64,000 nucleotides of DNA from Phalacrocorax aristotelis (lineage: Eukaryota; Chordata; Aves; Suliformes; Phalacrocoracidae): contig NC_134311.1 in assembly GCF_949628215.1 (NCBI RefSeq), positions 62,790,205 through 62,854,204 on the forward strand, written 5' to 3'. Below the pieces are notes generated by a model, which made no database searches, was not told the origin of the DNA, and saw only the letters and a program-made list of their open reading frames with translations. Shown here one piece after another: positions 1 to 15,700 of this stretch (the first letter of the stretch is position 1; each line of letters opens with the position of its first letter). The translations under genes and the position numbers were made by a program.

Positions 1-3000
1 CAGGATCATAGCATTGGTACATGAACTGCTCTGCTCAGAACACAAATGGATGGTGGGGGGAAAGATAATTTAACATGCATTCAACACCATACTGCACAAT
101 AATTCTTTTGAATTTGAGCTGGCCTGATAACTCTATAGCTGTAATTGTAGAATACACCTGACAGCATAATTTTGCTGTCTCTAAGTTGGATGAACTCAGA
201 GAAAGTTGAAATGGAAAAACCCAAATGCTATCTGTGTCTGCACTCAGAAGCTAGCTGAGATCCTCAACACTCATTCGTTTCAAATTTGCTACTACAGGTA
301 TTAAGTCAGTGATGTGACAATTTACAATTTCAGTAAATATGCAGTATGTTTTAACTTAAAGGAAATGTGTGCCCTAGCAAAGACCACATACTTCTACAAA
401 AACTTAATATAAAATAAATTTTAGAAAGGAACTTTGTCTTCTGTTCATCTCACACTGACTTTTTTTAAGAAGGCAGAGATTAAAAAAAAAATCTAGTTTA
501 ACCAGTCAAAATGCATTTACATTTGTAGTGATGAGTTTACCAAAGTAAAAGAAAAATTCCCGAAAATTTGTCAGCTGGGGGCGGGGCGGGTAACTGTTTT
601 CCACAGACTGACCTAATAAAACTACAAGTAACTTGTGGTATGAACAAGCAGCAACGACAATTAATAAACAATACCAGTTAGCTTACTCCTATTGGCTCAA
701 GAAAACCCTGACGTGAAGGTCTAACGTGAAGTGAAGTGACGTGAAGTGACTAACCATTTTACATGCCATCTGATGCAGCCCATCTTCCCACATTTTGGTT
801 GCAAACATCAGGAAGAACTACTTGCTGTTCTCTTCTATCTGCTGGCTTGCATAATTACCTTCAGGACTGTGACCCTGTTCAAAATGGCGTTTGAATATCT
901 GTCTTAAAACAGCTGAATTCTCTCCATGATTTCATGCCAAAATCTTGTTGACTTTAAGCAGATTTTAAATTAAGGTTAAGTATGTAAGTACTTAACTAAG
1001 AAGTTAAGTACCTTCCTGAACTGAAGCCTGGAAAATTTCTGAAGTTCAAGCCTCATAAGAACAAGAAAAGTTTGGCAGTTTACAGTAAAAATAAAAATTT
1101 CACATTAAAATTATTTTTATCTAAATGTTGATAAAATGTTTGTTTCACTGAGATTCTCATCTATGTCACAACTTTAGGTTAGAAAGAACTTTACGCTCTC
1201 CTCAAACTACTAGTGAGAATCTATTTCTTTAGATTTTGCAACAGCTTTTCCAAGAAGTATTAGTTCCAACCTCCAGCTGAAGTCTATTTCTCTCCCAAAC
1301 TATGCTTTGGTAAATTTCTCAAATCCTGACGCATTTATTTTTTTTTTTCCATACAAAGAAGCTTGAAGTCAAACCAGAGTGCAGGAGTATAATTAAGCTG
1401 ATACGTTAAGCTGATGTTTTCAGTGGGACTGAATGCTGACGGGAGACAGTCACACTAGAAGGCTTCACCTGTTGTCTTGTGCATAGTCCCGAAAAAGATT
1501 AAAATGGAAAGCTGTTACTTACTACCTATTCACTAGTTATGGGAAATGAACTGAAATACCAATTTCTTTTCTAGAAACATCTTTAAAGCATTTGGGGGAA
1601 AGTGGAAAATCTGTACACAGCAGTTTTAAAAGGGGTGGACAACCATCAGTACTAAAGACTCTGCAGAGTCTTCATCATAAAAAATAAGTAATAAGCCATG
1701 TCATTCCATACCACTTTCAATTCAAGCAACCACAGTTTGTGCAAGAAAACATCATTTGTAGACATTGTATCAGGATACCCTCTTGCCAAAGCTTGCGCTG
1801 CAATTCTGCGAATCACTGCGCTAAACAACTGCTATGCTCTAGCCTGGATCTAACTGTACCTTGATACAGCTTCCTGACAGGGATGGGCAGCAGCTCCCTG
1901 TTCTTGCCTTCTGTGGCAGCCCTGCATAGCTATCAAACTCTGCTTCTTTACTTCAGACAGCACTAAGCATTTCATTTACAAAAGCGACCTCTGTTGATGC
2001 TCTACTCCCATGCTTCCTGCCTGATCATACAGTAAAAATTCAGTAGTTTGTAAGAGCAAAATTATAACTCCATGTAACAGAATACTTTGTACCACCTGAA
2101 AAAAAAAATTCCCATTCACCGGAAAGGTTTTCTACACATTAGTCAAAGAAGACCATCTGAACAGAAAACCACTAATAATTTCAAGAATATTATGTTAATG
2201 TATATCAGTATTTTAAAGAGTAAGAAAGACTAACAACAGTTTTGGACTGTCCTAAATTTACCTAACAATAAAAATAAAAAAGCACCCAAAATCCCAACCA
2301 CTCAAACAGCAGAGTCACTACTTTTGCAGTAGGTAATGTTTGAAGTTTTATTATTTTTCAACCCAATTCAAGAGCATACACACCTATATTTTTTTTTTAA
2401 ACACAGAAAGACCTATACAGGAGCAGACCCATGGCCTGTCAGTCAATACCAGACAAGCCAAAAGAAGGAACAAGCATCCTCACAGTTAAAGATTAAGTGA
2501 ACTACTTCTGCATAAAACAGTATTTCTTTCCTACACAACCACCACTGTTTTTCTGTTATGCTGATTTGTCACAGTTTTTTATAGTATTACATTACTATGG
2601 CATTTCTCATGATCCAGGCAAGAGTTTTAGTTGCTTGTTGCACTTTCTATGTTAGAAATCCAAACAAAATTATTCTGGTGCCCAAGGCTTATCATTAATT
2701 CCTTTTGCACACAGGTAGCTATGCTTATGCAAAAGCACTAACTTCCAGCAATTTTATCAGATAGCTCCTGTTCCAGACTTCCTCTTCTAGCAATTGAACC
2801 TTCTTAGCACCTCCTCACCATTTCCAATTTTACATTTATGGCTGATCATCAATGATTTATTTTTGTAAATGTTGCTTTTCATGCTAAACACATTTTTAAA
2901 AATTCGTGAGTCTGAAAGGAACAGCCATGTGATACATAGCAGATGATTAAACCACAATACATCTAATGATGCTGCCTCAATTATAAGGGAACCATGAGTT

Positions 3001-6000
3001 GCCCTTTCAAAATTAAGAAACTTTCCAACAGCTGCACAGCAGTCACATCAGAGAGCTGTGCAAGCAAGCAGGAAGTTTAAGAGAAAAGTATTAAACCATC
3101 TGAATTGCTATCCTGTTCATTTGCCTAGTACAATAAAACAACCTGAGAGTCAAAATAAAATACAAAAAGACCAGACGATTTCTAATAGCAACACACAGGC
3201 CAAATAAGCACAGTACTGCCAACTCTATAAATAAAGGACCTGCCAAGGACCCAGATGTAGCCAGTGGAATATCTCCTACAGCTTGGCATCAGGGCACTTT
3301 ATGTTCCACACGCAAATGACAAGGAAAGCATAATACTGTATATTTTATCTGGCTAATGAATGTTTTCTTTCAGTTTTTCAGTCCATCTAACCTCTCCTGT
3401 GAAGAAATAAGTGGATGCAAAGAATTGGTACACTGAAATTCAAGGCTCAAAGATCTACCTACATTAGTACATTTTCTTTCATGATACCATCATTCATTTC
3501 TGTAACATAATTAACTTAAGATTTTTACCTTTTAGAGACAGAACAGATTACCACTGTTCAGTTACTCAATTGCCTCTGTAGGAATACATGCTTGTAACAT
3601 GGCCAAATTCCAAACAGGGAGATGCTGCTCTGGTTTCAAAGGCCATCTAGCGTCAGGGACAAGCTTTCTACTTCCTACCTAAACTAACACAATATAGCTG
3701 AAGATTTTAATTAAGGAAAAGAAAAAAATTTCCAATAAAATATTTTAGTATTATGCAAATGTAGAACTATAATTTACCATCTTCAGAAAGCTATCCAAGA
3801 GTATTGTAAACATTTAGCTTTACGGATTTGTGCAAGTCACCAGTTTATTAAATACACAGTGGACAAATAAACACTAAAGACAAATGAAAACCCTAGTTAC
3901 ACTGCTGAAAGAAAACATATGTTACTGAGTTTAAGAAATATTTACAAATATCCCTAATAAGAGCTGCATCTAAGCTTTGAACTTCGAATTTAAGTTTTTA
4001 AGTAGTGTGTATCACGTTGCAATGAACAGTGCTGCAGCCAAACAGCACAGCTGCAGCAATACTGCTGGTACTGAAATACACTCAAAGCTCTCCCTTCACG
4101 ATTGCAGTGTTAGGCAGCTGATAACATTATTCCTAGATGTTTTGCTCTAGTATTCAAGAAATGTTTTGGATCAGACCTGTATTAGAGTTGAGTAGCTATG
4201 ATTAAAATGTCTTATGTAAATGTCCTATCATTCTCAATATGGCTAATTTATTTCTTCTGAAGTTTTTCCGCATGAATTTTTAGCTTATTCTGGAGCAAAG
4301 CCACACTACTTGATGTGGCAGCAAAATACTACTGCAAAACATGATTGTGATCTTATTACAGACAAACACTGTCAGTCACTAAGTACAACCTAATTCAGAC
4401 ACGCTTAACGATGCATACAAAATATGAATAATGAAGAAATGTTAGTCTGTATACATTCTTGGCCTGTTTTATCATGAAATTTTCTCTGTGTTTTGTATTT
4501 AAAAAGGAAAATAAGTATTTTTATGTTGTACTGTTCATCTCAAAAGATAACTTTTACTGCCTTTTCAGCAATTGGCTGAATAGTTAAAGAAGCTACAGAA
4601 GCATCAATACCTTCATTATAGCTCCTTCTGATCTTCTTCAAAGAAATCTCAAATCCAGTATTTGCTCACAAGTGAAGTACATCTTTTTACATCAGCAGAT
4701 AAGAACCAAGACATAATACAGAAAGCAAAAAAAGTTGCAGTTATTTTCCCTTTTGTTTCCTTATAGTTCAAAAGGAAAAAAAACCAAAGGGCTTATAGTT
4801 TCAATAAAGAAATATTCTTTACTATTTTGTTGTCTAGATTTTAAGGAAATAGAGATAGTATTAAAAAAATAAGTGACCTAGTATTTCCCTTTGTTCATCT
4901 TAATTCCTGCAGATTGAGTTCTATAGTTCTCAAACTACGGAACTTAACAAGCTTAAAAAACCCCACCTTCTGAATGGAAGATTAATTGAAATATCAATTT
5001 TTCTGAAACTATTTACAATTATTTCATACAAGTAAGTTTCTAGGGATATTCTTTACAAACTACAGATTACAAGTACACAAAATGATGCTATTTATAAGTA
5101 CCGTTTTTTTCTTATTTTGTATCTCCCGCTGTTTAATTTTTCAGCTGTGGAAGCACGAAGTTATAAAGCCTTTAGTTAAGTATGCCACAAAATAATATCT
5201 ATTTTTTCAAATAGTCTTAAAAACTCACAGAAATCCAGTTAAAATACTTAGTCTTCATACATCTCAGAGATGTATACATGCATTAAGTATGCATATAAAC
5301 AAACAAATGTATGTCCACTCCACTGAGAAAACATAAATCAAATCAAGACTAAGAAATAAATTTGAAACCTAATGCTACCATACGTGAATAGGTTCCAATA
5401 TTTTTGAAATCTCTTATTTTACTATTTTCTGGTTAGTTAGCCATAATGTAGCATTCATGAAAATTCTGACTTTAAGGAGGTAAACACTACCTACGTATAG
5501 CAGTGATCTAATTTACACATTTATTATGAATTAGCATGTCGCACTGACAGAGCAAGACACAGAACAAAGAATCCAGGTCTGCATAACTAAGAGCAGCTGT
5601 GTACAAATTTTTCCCCTTGTTCTTCATTTGTCTGAACAAAAAAGAGAAATATTGACATCTGATTTTTTTTGGCAACAAATGCATGCTTTTTATTAACATA
5701 CCTTGATGCTGATTTAAGGTGATTCCCACAATTTATACAAACTCTAATAATGATGTGCCTTTTCAACACAAAATGACCTGCTACAAGCTCCTGAATAGCC
5801 TGCAGAGTAACTCCCCAAGTTTTCAATTTTAACATGTGTTCACAATTAACGTAAGCAGCCTAAGACCGGCAACACACACAACAGAGTATTATGCTTGAAT
5901 ATTATGGTTATTTTTGCCATGGAATTTAAATAGAAGCGTAATGAGTGCAACGTTTCACATTCAAGATATAAAGCAAGAGGATGTTACAGTAATAACCTGT

Positions 6001-6647
6001 ACCAACTTCCATTACTGTTTGGGGAAGCCCTATCTCTAGTTATCTAATGCCCTTCTCAACCACGAGTGTGTTTTCTTCAACCTCTTGATTTCCAAATCTC
6101 AACGTTTCCTACAAGCACTATCAATTTCTCCAGTTACTTTTAGCTCACTGACAGCCATCTCACTCTTCTTATTTATCATATGCACCTCATTTTTGGCATG
6201 ACTTTGTCCAGTTTGTCTACTACACTGAAAAGTACGTTATCAGTCTTATTTCACCACAGAACCAATCCTTCAATAATTCTTGGGAAAGCTCAGCAAACCT
6301 TTTCTAGCTCAGCAATATCCTTGAACCAACTGTGGTCAGCAAGAAACAAACAGAATACTGCAGTAGCAGCAGCATTGCTAGAAAATGGGATGTAATTCTA
6401 ACTCTCCTGCCTGAGATCCCATTTATACTGAGAAGGATGATACTGGTCTTCTGATTTTGTTTTGCAATAGAAACTCCCACTTCAATGACAATTCAGTGAA
6501 AGCCCATACTCCTAGGAGTTGCCATCTCCTACCTGCATGATCTACACACTTTTTATTCTAGGTGTATAATTTTACGTGTTACATTGTTCAAATGAGAATA
6601 ACCTCAGTGGGAAGGATTGGAAAAAAAAAAGTTACTTTCTCTCCTAC
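1..6647 (-). other. MTREX intron 15, partial
   Basis: AT-rich DNA between the donor of exon 15 and the window edge. I see no MTREX exon, no RNA gene and no clear mobile element. A short imperfect tandem of the decamer ACGTGAAGTG lies at 710-750. Small open frames here, for example 5508-5835, look like chance. Confidence 0.7.
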
Positions 6648-6773
6648 CTTCAAAAGCTGTTTGCCAATTGTTGGACTCATTTTTTCATCCACCATAAGAA
6701 TTACTATTCCTCTGTCATCCATACCTCGGCGTCCTGCACGACCTGACATTTGAATGTATTCACCTGAGGATAT
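6648..6773 (-). CDS. MTREX: MTREX exon 15, motif VI; last exon in the window
   Basis: Translates as [19 protein letters not shown] through [11 protein letters not shown]. It carries the arginine fingers of RecA2. The next family residues (GSADPLNSAFHLTYN in mammals) were not found in the remaining 6.6 kb, so the gene continues outside the window. Confidence 0.95.
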
Positions 6774-9700
6774 CTAGAATAAAATAAAGAAAAAAATTAA
6801 CAAACATTAGAAAAATAGCAAGAACATATAAAGTACTGTTTACAATTACTTAGTAAATGACCATGACACAAAAATTAGCAAAGGAGTTATCTAAGACATG
6901 AACTTTTCACAGATTGAATTAATCACTCATAATTGATCACTAAGCCACTAAGATATAAAAACATGACTATGAATAATGTATGTCAGCAGTGTAAATTACC
7001 TAATGCTCCCATAGCTATAGTGATTTCCACAACACTCGGCATCATTTTAATAAGCACAAAAAACATTTTACTAATGTCCTATGTGATGGAAGGTTGCTGG
7101 GCATGGTGGAGATTATTAAAATATAAAACATCTTCAATATACCGGTAATACATCTTCACCATTGTCAAATAATGTATCACTTCTTTCAAATGATTCAAAC
7201 GTAACATTAAAATACTGATACCTAGCAAGAGCAGTATTTCTATACCTACTAACCATGAAACTGAAGATGTTCTAAAGAACTGAGACATGGACAAGAGCCA
7301 GCTATAACTGGTTCCATACGTCTCAGTAAGTTACAAAACTGGCTTTTTTTGTCATCTGGGGAACTTGCATTCTCAAGAACTTCCTGAGTCTCACTTGAAG
7401 TCAGATCTCAAAAACTACTTAAGGAAACTGTGCTGAATAATTTTAAAAGCAGGAGTTCCACACGTCTGGCACCTCAAAGGTGGCTAATTCTCACAAGCAT
7501 CTTAAGAACATTCAATCACACCGAATAGATTGTGAAACCGAACAGCCCAAATGAAGACTGAAGAGATGTTCACTCCATGCCAAGTCACATGTCCTGTTTA
7601 CTGCCATTTTCCCACCTCTGAAAGATGAACCATGACACATACTTATTAAGTTTTGCTGTGACACATAAAGTTTTGCTGTGATGACTTGTATGTGCTTATT
7701 ACTACTTACATGTGAATCACATATCTGGTTTTAATGTTGAAAACTTCTAAATTATTTGTTTTCCAGCTGTTTAAGAATCTGTCTCTCCCTCCACACATTT
7801 CTGTCTTTCTGTGGGCTACCTGAAATACTCTGCTATAACAGAACAATCAATACTCTCCTTAAGTAAATTATCTCTTTTCCTGGGACTGTCAAAACCTAAA
7901 TTTGGTGATCGTTATGATACAATATCAAGCCCACTTATTCTCTACTTTCCTGTGACACTGAAGAAAATACATGGGTCCCACAGTTTTGGACAAGTTGTGC
8001 AGATGTCTTAGGTTAACAGTGAACATTGGCTTAGACTATGTTCAGTGCCCTTTTGCTGTATCTCATGCATAATCTGAGGAACCTTCTTTCAGGAATTTGT
8101 ATATTAATTATAAATGGATTAGTGAACAAAGAAAGATTTTTGAAAGAAAAGGTATTTTCTACTACATTGTAGTGGATATATCAAGATTAAATTTAATCCT
8201 AATAAGGTTTAAATATGCAATTCAGTTACTCTACAGAACCTGTTTTTCACTTACCCATCGGAAATCTTTCCCATCAAATTTGCTGGCGCTTGTAAATAGC
8301 ACAGTCCTGGCTGGCATATTAATTCCCATAGCAAAAGTCTCGGTTGCAAATAAAGCCTAAACAAACAGACTGAAGTTAAGAAAGCAAAACCAAAGGCTCT
8401 TAAGCAAAAGTGCAAATAGTCAACAGATTGCTGTGCAAAACCTGTCCAGATTTTGTTACTTATGTACGGTCACCATATGAACATAGATGCATTCAATATT
8501 TAAAAACTAGACCAAAAACATTCTTTCCCTCTTTCCTTATTTCCTCTGGGAAAACATGAAAACTAGTTAGATGGCACCATGTGGAAGACTCCAAAACAAA
8601 CCACAGAGGGGTGCAAATTATATTAATAGAAAATAATAGTTAATTTCATATTCAAAGTTCGCAAGAAGAAAACAGCAGTTAGCTACCAAAAACCCCACAA
8701 AACTTTCATCTAAGGTTAGATATTTCTGAATATATGTCCCTTAGGGCAACCACCAAATAGCTTGGTAAATGTCTACAGTCATTTATAGGAGCAAAATATA
8801 TCGTAGAACAGTTCAAGAAAATGTTACAGTTAAACATTGTAAGTTTAAATACTCCAGAATAAAATCTACACCACTTAAAACCAGAGCTGTAATTGTGCAC
8901 TAACATAAGACATCTAAGGCAAACTATTAAAGACTACAAATTTTTCCTTATAGAGAGAGAAAAAAAAACCCAGCTTCAAGAATTGTTCTTTCAGAAAAAG
9001 ATGGAGGCATTTATGCAAATGATTGCAGCTCCCTTCCCTTGATAAATGCAAATAATTATACCAATTAACCTGTGTCACTGGAACAACTACAGGCTTCCAG
9101 AGGTGCTGTGTGCATTTGTAGAACCCAGTGTGAAAATCCACAGAACACAGCCTTTCCCTTCCCACGTGTGTAGCTCTTTTAAAAACTGCTTAGTTACTGG
9201 ACCACATGATGTTAAAAAACGGTTTTGGTGAGTACCGAGCCTTACATTTCCTGCACAGGATCACATTCAAAACACAATGCACTTTTCAGTTTGGCATGTG
9301 CAATGAGTCATTCACCTTTTGCAGTGAACGAGCAGACCTCTGCTACGGTATTAGTGTACATCCTGAGCTAAGACATACTTTTCGGTTTTTCAGGATTACT
9401 GACTGTATATTCACAACAGATAAAAACCTAAATATGGACATGAAATATATACCTTTATTAGGCCCTCAGAGAAAAGAATTTCTATGGTTTCTTTTAAGAT
9501 AGGAAGCAGACCACCATGATGGATACCAATTCCTCGCTTCAGAAGAGGAAGTACATGCTCAACCTGGGAAGAAACGTATAAAGACCAGTAAACAAATTTT
9601 AATATTCATTACTAAAAAATAAAACCTATATGGAAAGCTTCAAGACTACCCTTAGTTTTCACATAATTCCCTATTTCCTCATTTTAAGTAAAACAAATAC

Positions 9701-12700
9701 CCCTTCAATATTATTTTCCAGGAAGAGCTAGGAATGATATGAAGGATAAAGCCAGAGGCCAACTTTTGCAGTAGACTAGTCTTAAACTGGGTTAAGCCAA
9801 CTGTGAAGCTATGCCCTAATTTACACATGCAGTTAGCATTTACATTTGCCTCTGTAATAAAAGATGCCTCATTTAAAATCAGTTTTGGAAATAGTGATGC
9901 TGGCGTGCATGAGATTATTTTGTTTCAATTTTAGTTGCAGTGATTTAACGTCTTTATACATGCTGTAGAACAGTGAGGTCAGCACCTATGAAAGCCATAC
10001 AAGGCAATTCAGGCTCTAAATGACTGAATCAATCTCTTAAATTCTAAAACTATTACACTTCAAACAAATACCAACATAACCTTAGCTTTGTCTCCATTTT
10101 TTTCTTTGAAAACAAAGATTACCATTAACAATCCGTTAACACTCAGTTACCACCCCAAACCTCATTCTGAGAATACACTTTTGAGATATCACTGATCAGA
10201 GACGAAACCAGATTACTTGGATGTGATATCGCTGTTGTAAGTTTACTAAAACAAACAGCGCATAAAACCCAGTTTACTAAAAAAACCCACCTAATATATT
10301 GGATCCCCCCCATTTTTCTCAAGTTCACAAACAAAACACGTATATGTAATCTGAAGCAAGTAGGCATGGCCAAATATTCGGTAGCTGTTTTTTTCCAAGG
10401 AAAAATTGCCATGCTCACAATAAACATGACTTCATTAAGAAACAACAGACACAATAAATAAAGGAAAGAAGGGGTAGAAAGAAATTATAGTTTTAGTATT
10501 TGTTAACAAAGTACTGAATCCTATATGACTCTGTCCATTTAGAAGCTTGTATTTTTCCACTGTAAAGACAGTCACTACGCTTAGTCATTATACAATAAAT
10601 TAGAATGCAAATGCATCAATTCAACTTTTTGAATGGCTCAGCAGTCGATACCTGAAAAAGTGAATACTGGACGCCCATTTGAACTGTTTCCAGACAGTTT
10701 CAACCCAGATATATCTCTTTATAAGTCCTTGTGTTTACTTAAAAACATAATTAGAAAAAAAAAACACAAAGGGTAGGAACTCCATGGTTAGTTTTGGCAT
10801 ATGTCATTTACTGGAATCACAACTGGAAGGAATCCTAATCACTGAGTCCTATTTCACAATGCCAAGGAGCAATGAAAAAGGTACTAAAACTCAGGAAGAT
10901 GAATGAGAGTATCTACTTTATATTTCTGTACCTACTACAAAAGACCCATAGCCTCAAAAGTTGCAGAAAACATGGCAGCAGCAGCTACCCTGTTCAATTA
11001 CCACTCACCTGAGGAAGCTTTTTGTCTTCATCTGACAGACAATCAATTGCATTATTGAACACTTCTTCAACCATTTTTTTTTCTTCATCTAAGAAGGCAA
11101 TTTGTAAGTTATTACAAAATCTAGATGGGTAATACCACATGTAAATAACGTTTTACCACACTCTAATATTTATAAAAGTTTACCATAAAAACAGCATGGA
11201 AGACTGAAGTCTACACATAACCGCCCACATAGGGTCAGATGATCAAGATCTGAATGTGAGCCTGAGGGAGCCTAACAGTAACCAGTACTAGATGCTCAGG
11301 AAAAAGGAAAATAGAACAAACCTGGCAGAATAATCCAAACTTCAGCTATTTCCAAGCTCAGGATTTCTCAGTTTCATGTACTTTCTATTTCATAAACCTC
11401 CCCCTGTGTCTCTTCCACCTTCTAGCCCATCTCCATGGACATAGAGGCTCTTCCTCGTCCCTGTTAATTCTCTTTCTTCCCTTTCTTCTTATATAGTGCA
11501 AGTATCAAGAATATATATTCAGAGTTATGACTGAAGAAAACATAAAATTACATCTCTGCAGTTCTGCATACCTTCACATTTTCTGACAGAAACAGCTGCA
11601 TTATTTTGCAACACTGAACCAGAATGTGCAAAGACTGGTGCAAGTAAGGAAGCAAGAACCCTGAACAGTTCATAAACATTAAACGCTATGTTGATTTCCA
11701 ACAAATTCCTTATTTTTGTTACAACTCTCAACATTTACGAGAAGTGATGAACTTAAATTTATTTCCAAGCTTAGTCTTAATCCAAAATAAGAGTGTCTTC
11801 TTTGTTTATCTTCTGGGTTTTCCTTTCAGGAGAAGGGGGAGGAATGAAAGAAAGAAAACTGGATTGAACAGTTAAGAAAGAACAGTCTAGTGGTTTGCTA
11901 TACAGTTGTTTTGACTTTGACAGAATACTCATTTTTCTGATGGACATAGCATGAAAATTTTGGGGAATACATTTGTTAATATCATTAGAAATGGGATTTT
12001 CTAGGAACTCTTGCGCTATTATTACAGTGAACACGATTTTGGAGACAGAAATAGAGTTTAAAATAGAGGAACAATTCCACATTGTGAAAACCAAGTACTC
12101 TTTATGCACGAACAATTTCCTACTGAAAACAGCCAGACATACTGGCATAATAAACAAAAAGCATTATGTATTTTTCATTCATTTGTACACAGAAAGTCCC
12201 AAAGGAAACAGAAATACCTAACCAGAGTAACATTTCACATCAAACTACAATTGTGAATAAAACTATGTTTTATTTATGCGTACCTGTATTGAAATCTAAC
12301 TTTGCCATCTGAAGAGCATAGGCTTCACAGTCTTTCTTACTGAAGCTGAAAATAATCACAGGTTGGAAATTCCTTTCCATGATCATCTTCACAATCTTAA
12401 AAACATTTGAAGGACCTGCAGAGAGATTACATGAATTTAAATGTAATTTTAGCATTAAAGTATCTGATGGAATAATTGAGACACAAGCACAACTTGCATA
12501 AACTTTCTTGTATTATACAAAAGGTTACTTTAGAATGGGATTCAGACTCACCTTTCGTTCCTCCTTTCCTGCCCTTCTGGTCCCCTTTTGCTAAGTCTCC
12601 CGCATCTCGAAGCACCTGCATTGCTGTATTAAAATTATCTTCTCTGAAATCTCCCTAGATACAAAACACAATCTTTCTAAGCAATTACTTCTTAAATAGC

Positions 12701-15700
12701 CCACTTAAAAATACTTAGTGCTCTGCATCCCCAGCCCCATTACCCCATATTTACAGGCAGAAGGACAAAAACAATGCATAAGCTAGCAAGTTAGTTTACT
12801 AGGTCAGTGGAACAGCTTAGAATTACACACTGGTGTCTCCAGCGTTATTACTCATTGTTCTGTCAACCACACCATCAACCATGCTTGACCTGCTGAATGA
12901 CACAACACCAAAGGTGACTTTTAGTAATGTCTACATGAAACTACACTGCCCAAAGATGACCTAACTTCAAGTGCACTACTGTTCATGGCATTAGCTACTG
13001 CTGTGCAAGCCAACGATGAATTTTAAACAAGTCATTACTTCAAAATCACCTAAAGACACAAAAATATTTTGCCCTCAACAGAAGTAAAATTTAAATGCTT
13101 CTACATTTTCTTTTGAGAAGCAGTACCAAAAACATCAGCTACTTTGCAGATTTACAGAAAACAGCACGCACTTTAGAAAACAAAGCATAGATGAGTGCAC
13201 TTAGGACATCTCAGCAAAGTATTACTCAGCTGACTATATGGCATTAGATAATAAAACCAATCTCTTCTATAAGATTCCAAAAATTTAACAACAATTCAGA
13301 GGTAACTGTTAACCATTTACACTTCATTGTAAAGATCTTTCAAATGAACTGAATATTCCTTACATTTTCATCAACAACCAAGTGGAGTCCATCTCCTCCT
13401 GCTGGGAATATATAATGCTGCAGTGGAGTGGGTCGGTAGTCAGTGTAAATCACATGGCAAGGCTATAAAGAAAGAACAGCACACACAAAATATTTAATGT
13501 TTCTAATCGCATTGCAAAAACACTTACTTGATGGAAAATCCAATACATTACTATTATATTTTTCTAAAAGCCAGGAAGTAAGACTCACAGAAACTAAGAT
13601 AACAAATTTGCTTTCCTGAATATAGGCATTTTGTACGAATGACATTGCTTAAGAAAATTAAAGTTTGCAAATACTTTAGAAGAACACAAGTTGGCTATAA
13701 AAATTCTTTCTCACAACACAAAAATTAAGGACATGTAATATTCTCCTTTTGTATTTATTACACAGACTCAAAATCCTAACACCTTTTAAAACCAAAGAAA
13801 AACTGTTAATTTCTATCTTGTAAAAATATCTGCAGTATTTCTTATACCACCTAAAAAAGGCACACAGTAGACATTTAAAAACGTTTAAGGTTTTAATGCA
13901 TGGAGAAAGCTTGTTTAGAAAAAAAATAAACAAAATACTTCCTTCAAAACATTAAACATTACAGAAATCTGCTTTTAAAAAAAAATAAAAATCACAGTCT
14001 AGTGTTCTGTGAAACAAAGTCAAGGTTTTGTGGCAAGCTTAAAGAGTCCCCTATTACATTACACTCCTTTCATCACAAACAACATAAGAATCAAGCTTTG
14101 GGTATTTTTAAAATTGGACCAACCTCTCATGGATATTAACTTCCCTAATTCTAATTGCCATATTACTAGCTGCAATAGCATCTCTTAAAAAAATAGAACA
14201 AAATAAACCTAATGGTTAAACACAGAATTGATTTCTTCCACTCCTCTTTTCGTTGTTTGCAAGTATATATAGTATTTCCTATGGAAGTATGATTTACTTT
14301 TGATTTCCACATAGCCTTTTCAGAGAGCTCTTCAAACAGATTCTCCAAATAACTTCTTGTCTATCAGCACTCTGAAAATCGTAGTTTGTTGAATGTTTCA
14401 TAATTCAGAATGTTTGCTGAAATCAACCTGGCATCTAAATAGGTGTGGAAAATAAACTTCAAAGAAACCGCTTTAATCACAGAATCACAGCAGGGGTTGG
14501 AACAGACCTCTGGAGATCATCCTGTCCAACCGCCCTGCTTGAGGAGGGACACTAGAGCAGGGGGCACAGGAATTCATCCAGGTGGGTTTTGAATGTCTCC
14601 AGGGAAGGAGACTCCACAACCGCCCTGGGCAGCCTGTTCCACTGCTCTGGCACCCTCACAGCGAAGAAGTTTTTTCTCATATTTAAGTGGAACTTCCTGT
14701 GTTTCAACTTGTGCCCACTGCCCATCGGACATTATTGAAAAGAGTCTGGCCCCATCATCCTGACACCCACCCTTTAGATATTTATAGCTATTGATGAGAT
14801 CCCGCCTCCATCTTCTCTTCTGCAGGCTGAACAAACCCATGTCTCTCAGCCTTTCCTCATGAGGGAGATGCTCCAGTCCCCTGATCATCTTCGTAGCTCT
14901 CTGCTGGACTTGCTCCAGCAGTTCCCTGTCCTTCTTAAACTGGAGGCCCCAAAACTGGACACAGCATTCCGAATGCAGTCTCACTAGGGCAGAGTAGAGG
15001 GGGAGGATAACTCCCTCAACCTGCTGGCCACACCCCTTTTATTGCACCCCAGGTTACTCTTGGCCTTCTTGGCCACAAGGGCACATTGCTATGTAAAACC
15101 AACAGCCAGGATAGATGCAAAGGCTAGGAGTACAACCAGAGAAGTCAAGAGTGAATGATACCATCATTTATCAGCAATACGACGACTAAAAAGACACTCA
15201 AAGGTTCAGTTCTCATCAGCCAAAGAGACAGTATTATGCCCCAAGACAACAGGGATGCACGTATGGCACATCAAAAACATTACCTGTTTGTGAAGATGGC
15301 AGATCCATTCAGCAAACTGACGGGCATTTGGAATAGTTGCAGAAAGGAACACATAATGAACATTGTCAGGGAGCAAAATAATCGTTTCTTCCCAAACCAC
15401 ACCACGTTCTGAAAATGGAAAAGTCACATGGGAGATTTATGTGATTAAAGCCTGTTCTTCATCTCTGAAGCCAAAGAACAGCATGCTTACAGACAAAATA
15501 AAACAAAAAAACCCTCCCCAACACAAATGGGGTATATCAGATACCCTCAAAGTGGCTTTTGCCTTGGCAAAGAAAATGTGAACTGTGACACACAGTACCT
15601 GACTTATATCCATTCAGTAGAAAACAAATTCTGAATGATTTAGGCACAAAGATGACTGATTTTAAGAGAGAATAAAGATTTCATTCTTCAAAAGAAAAAA

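Noticed and set aside
1-6647. Search for MTREX exon 16 (GSADPLNSAFHLTYN...)
   Set aside because: No matching codons on the minus strand; the small frames at 5508-5835 have no family resemblance.
14574-14984. 136-codon minus-strand frame in MTREX intron 8
   Set aside because: It is the tail of CR1 ORF2, not a host gene.
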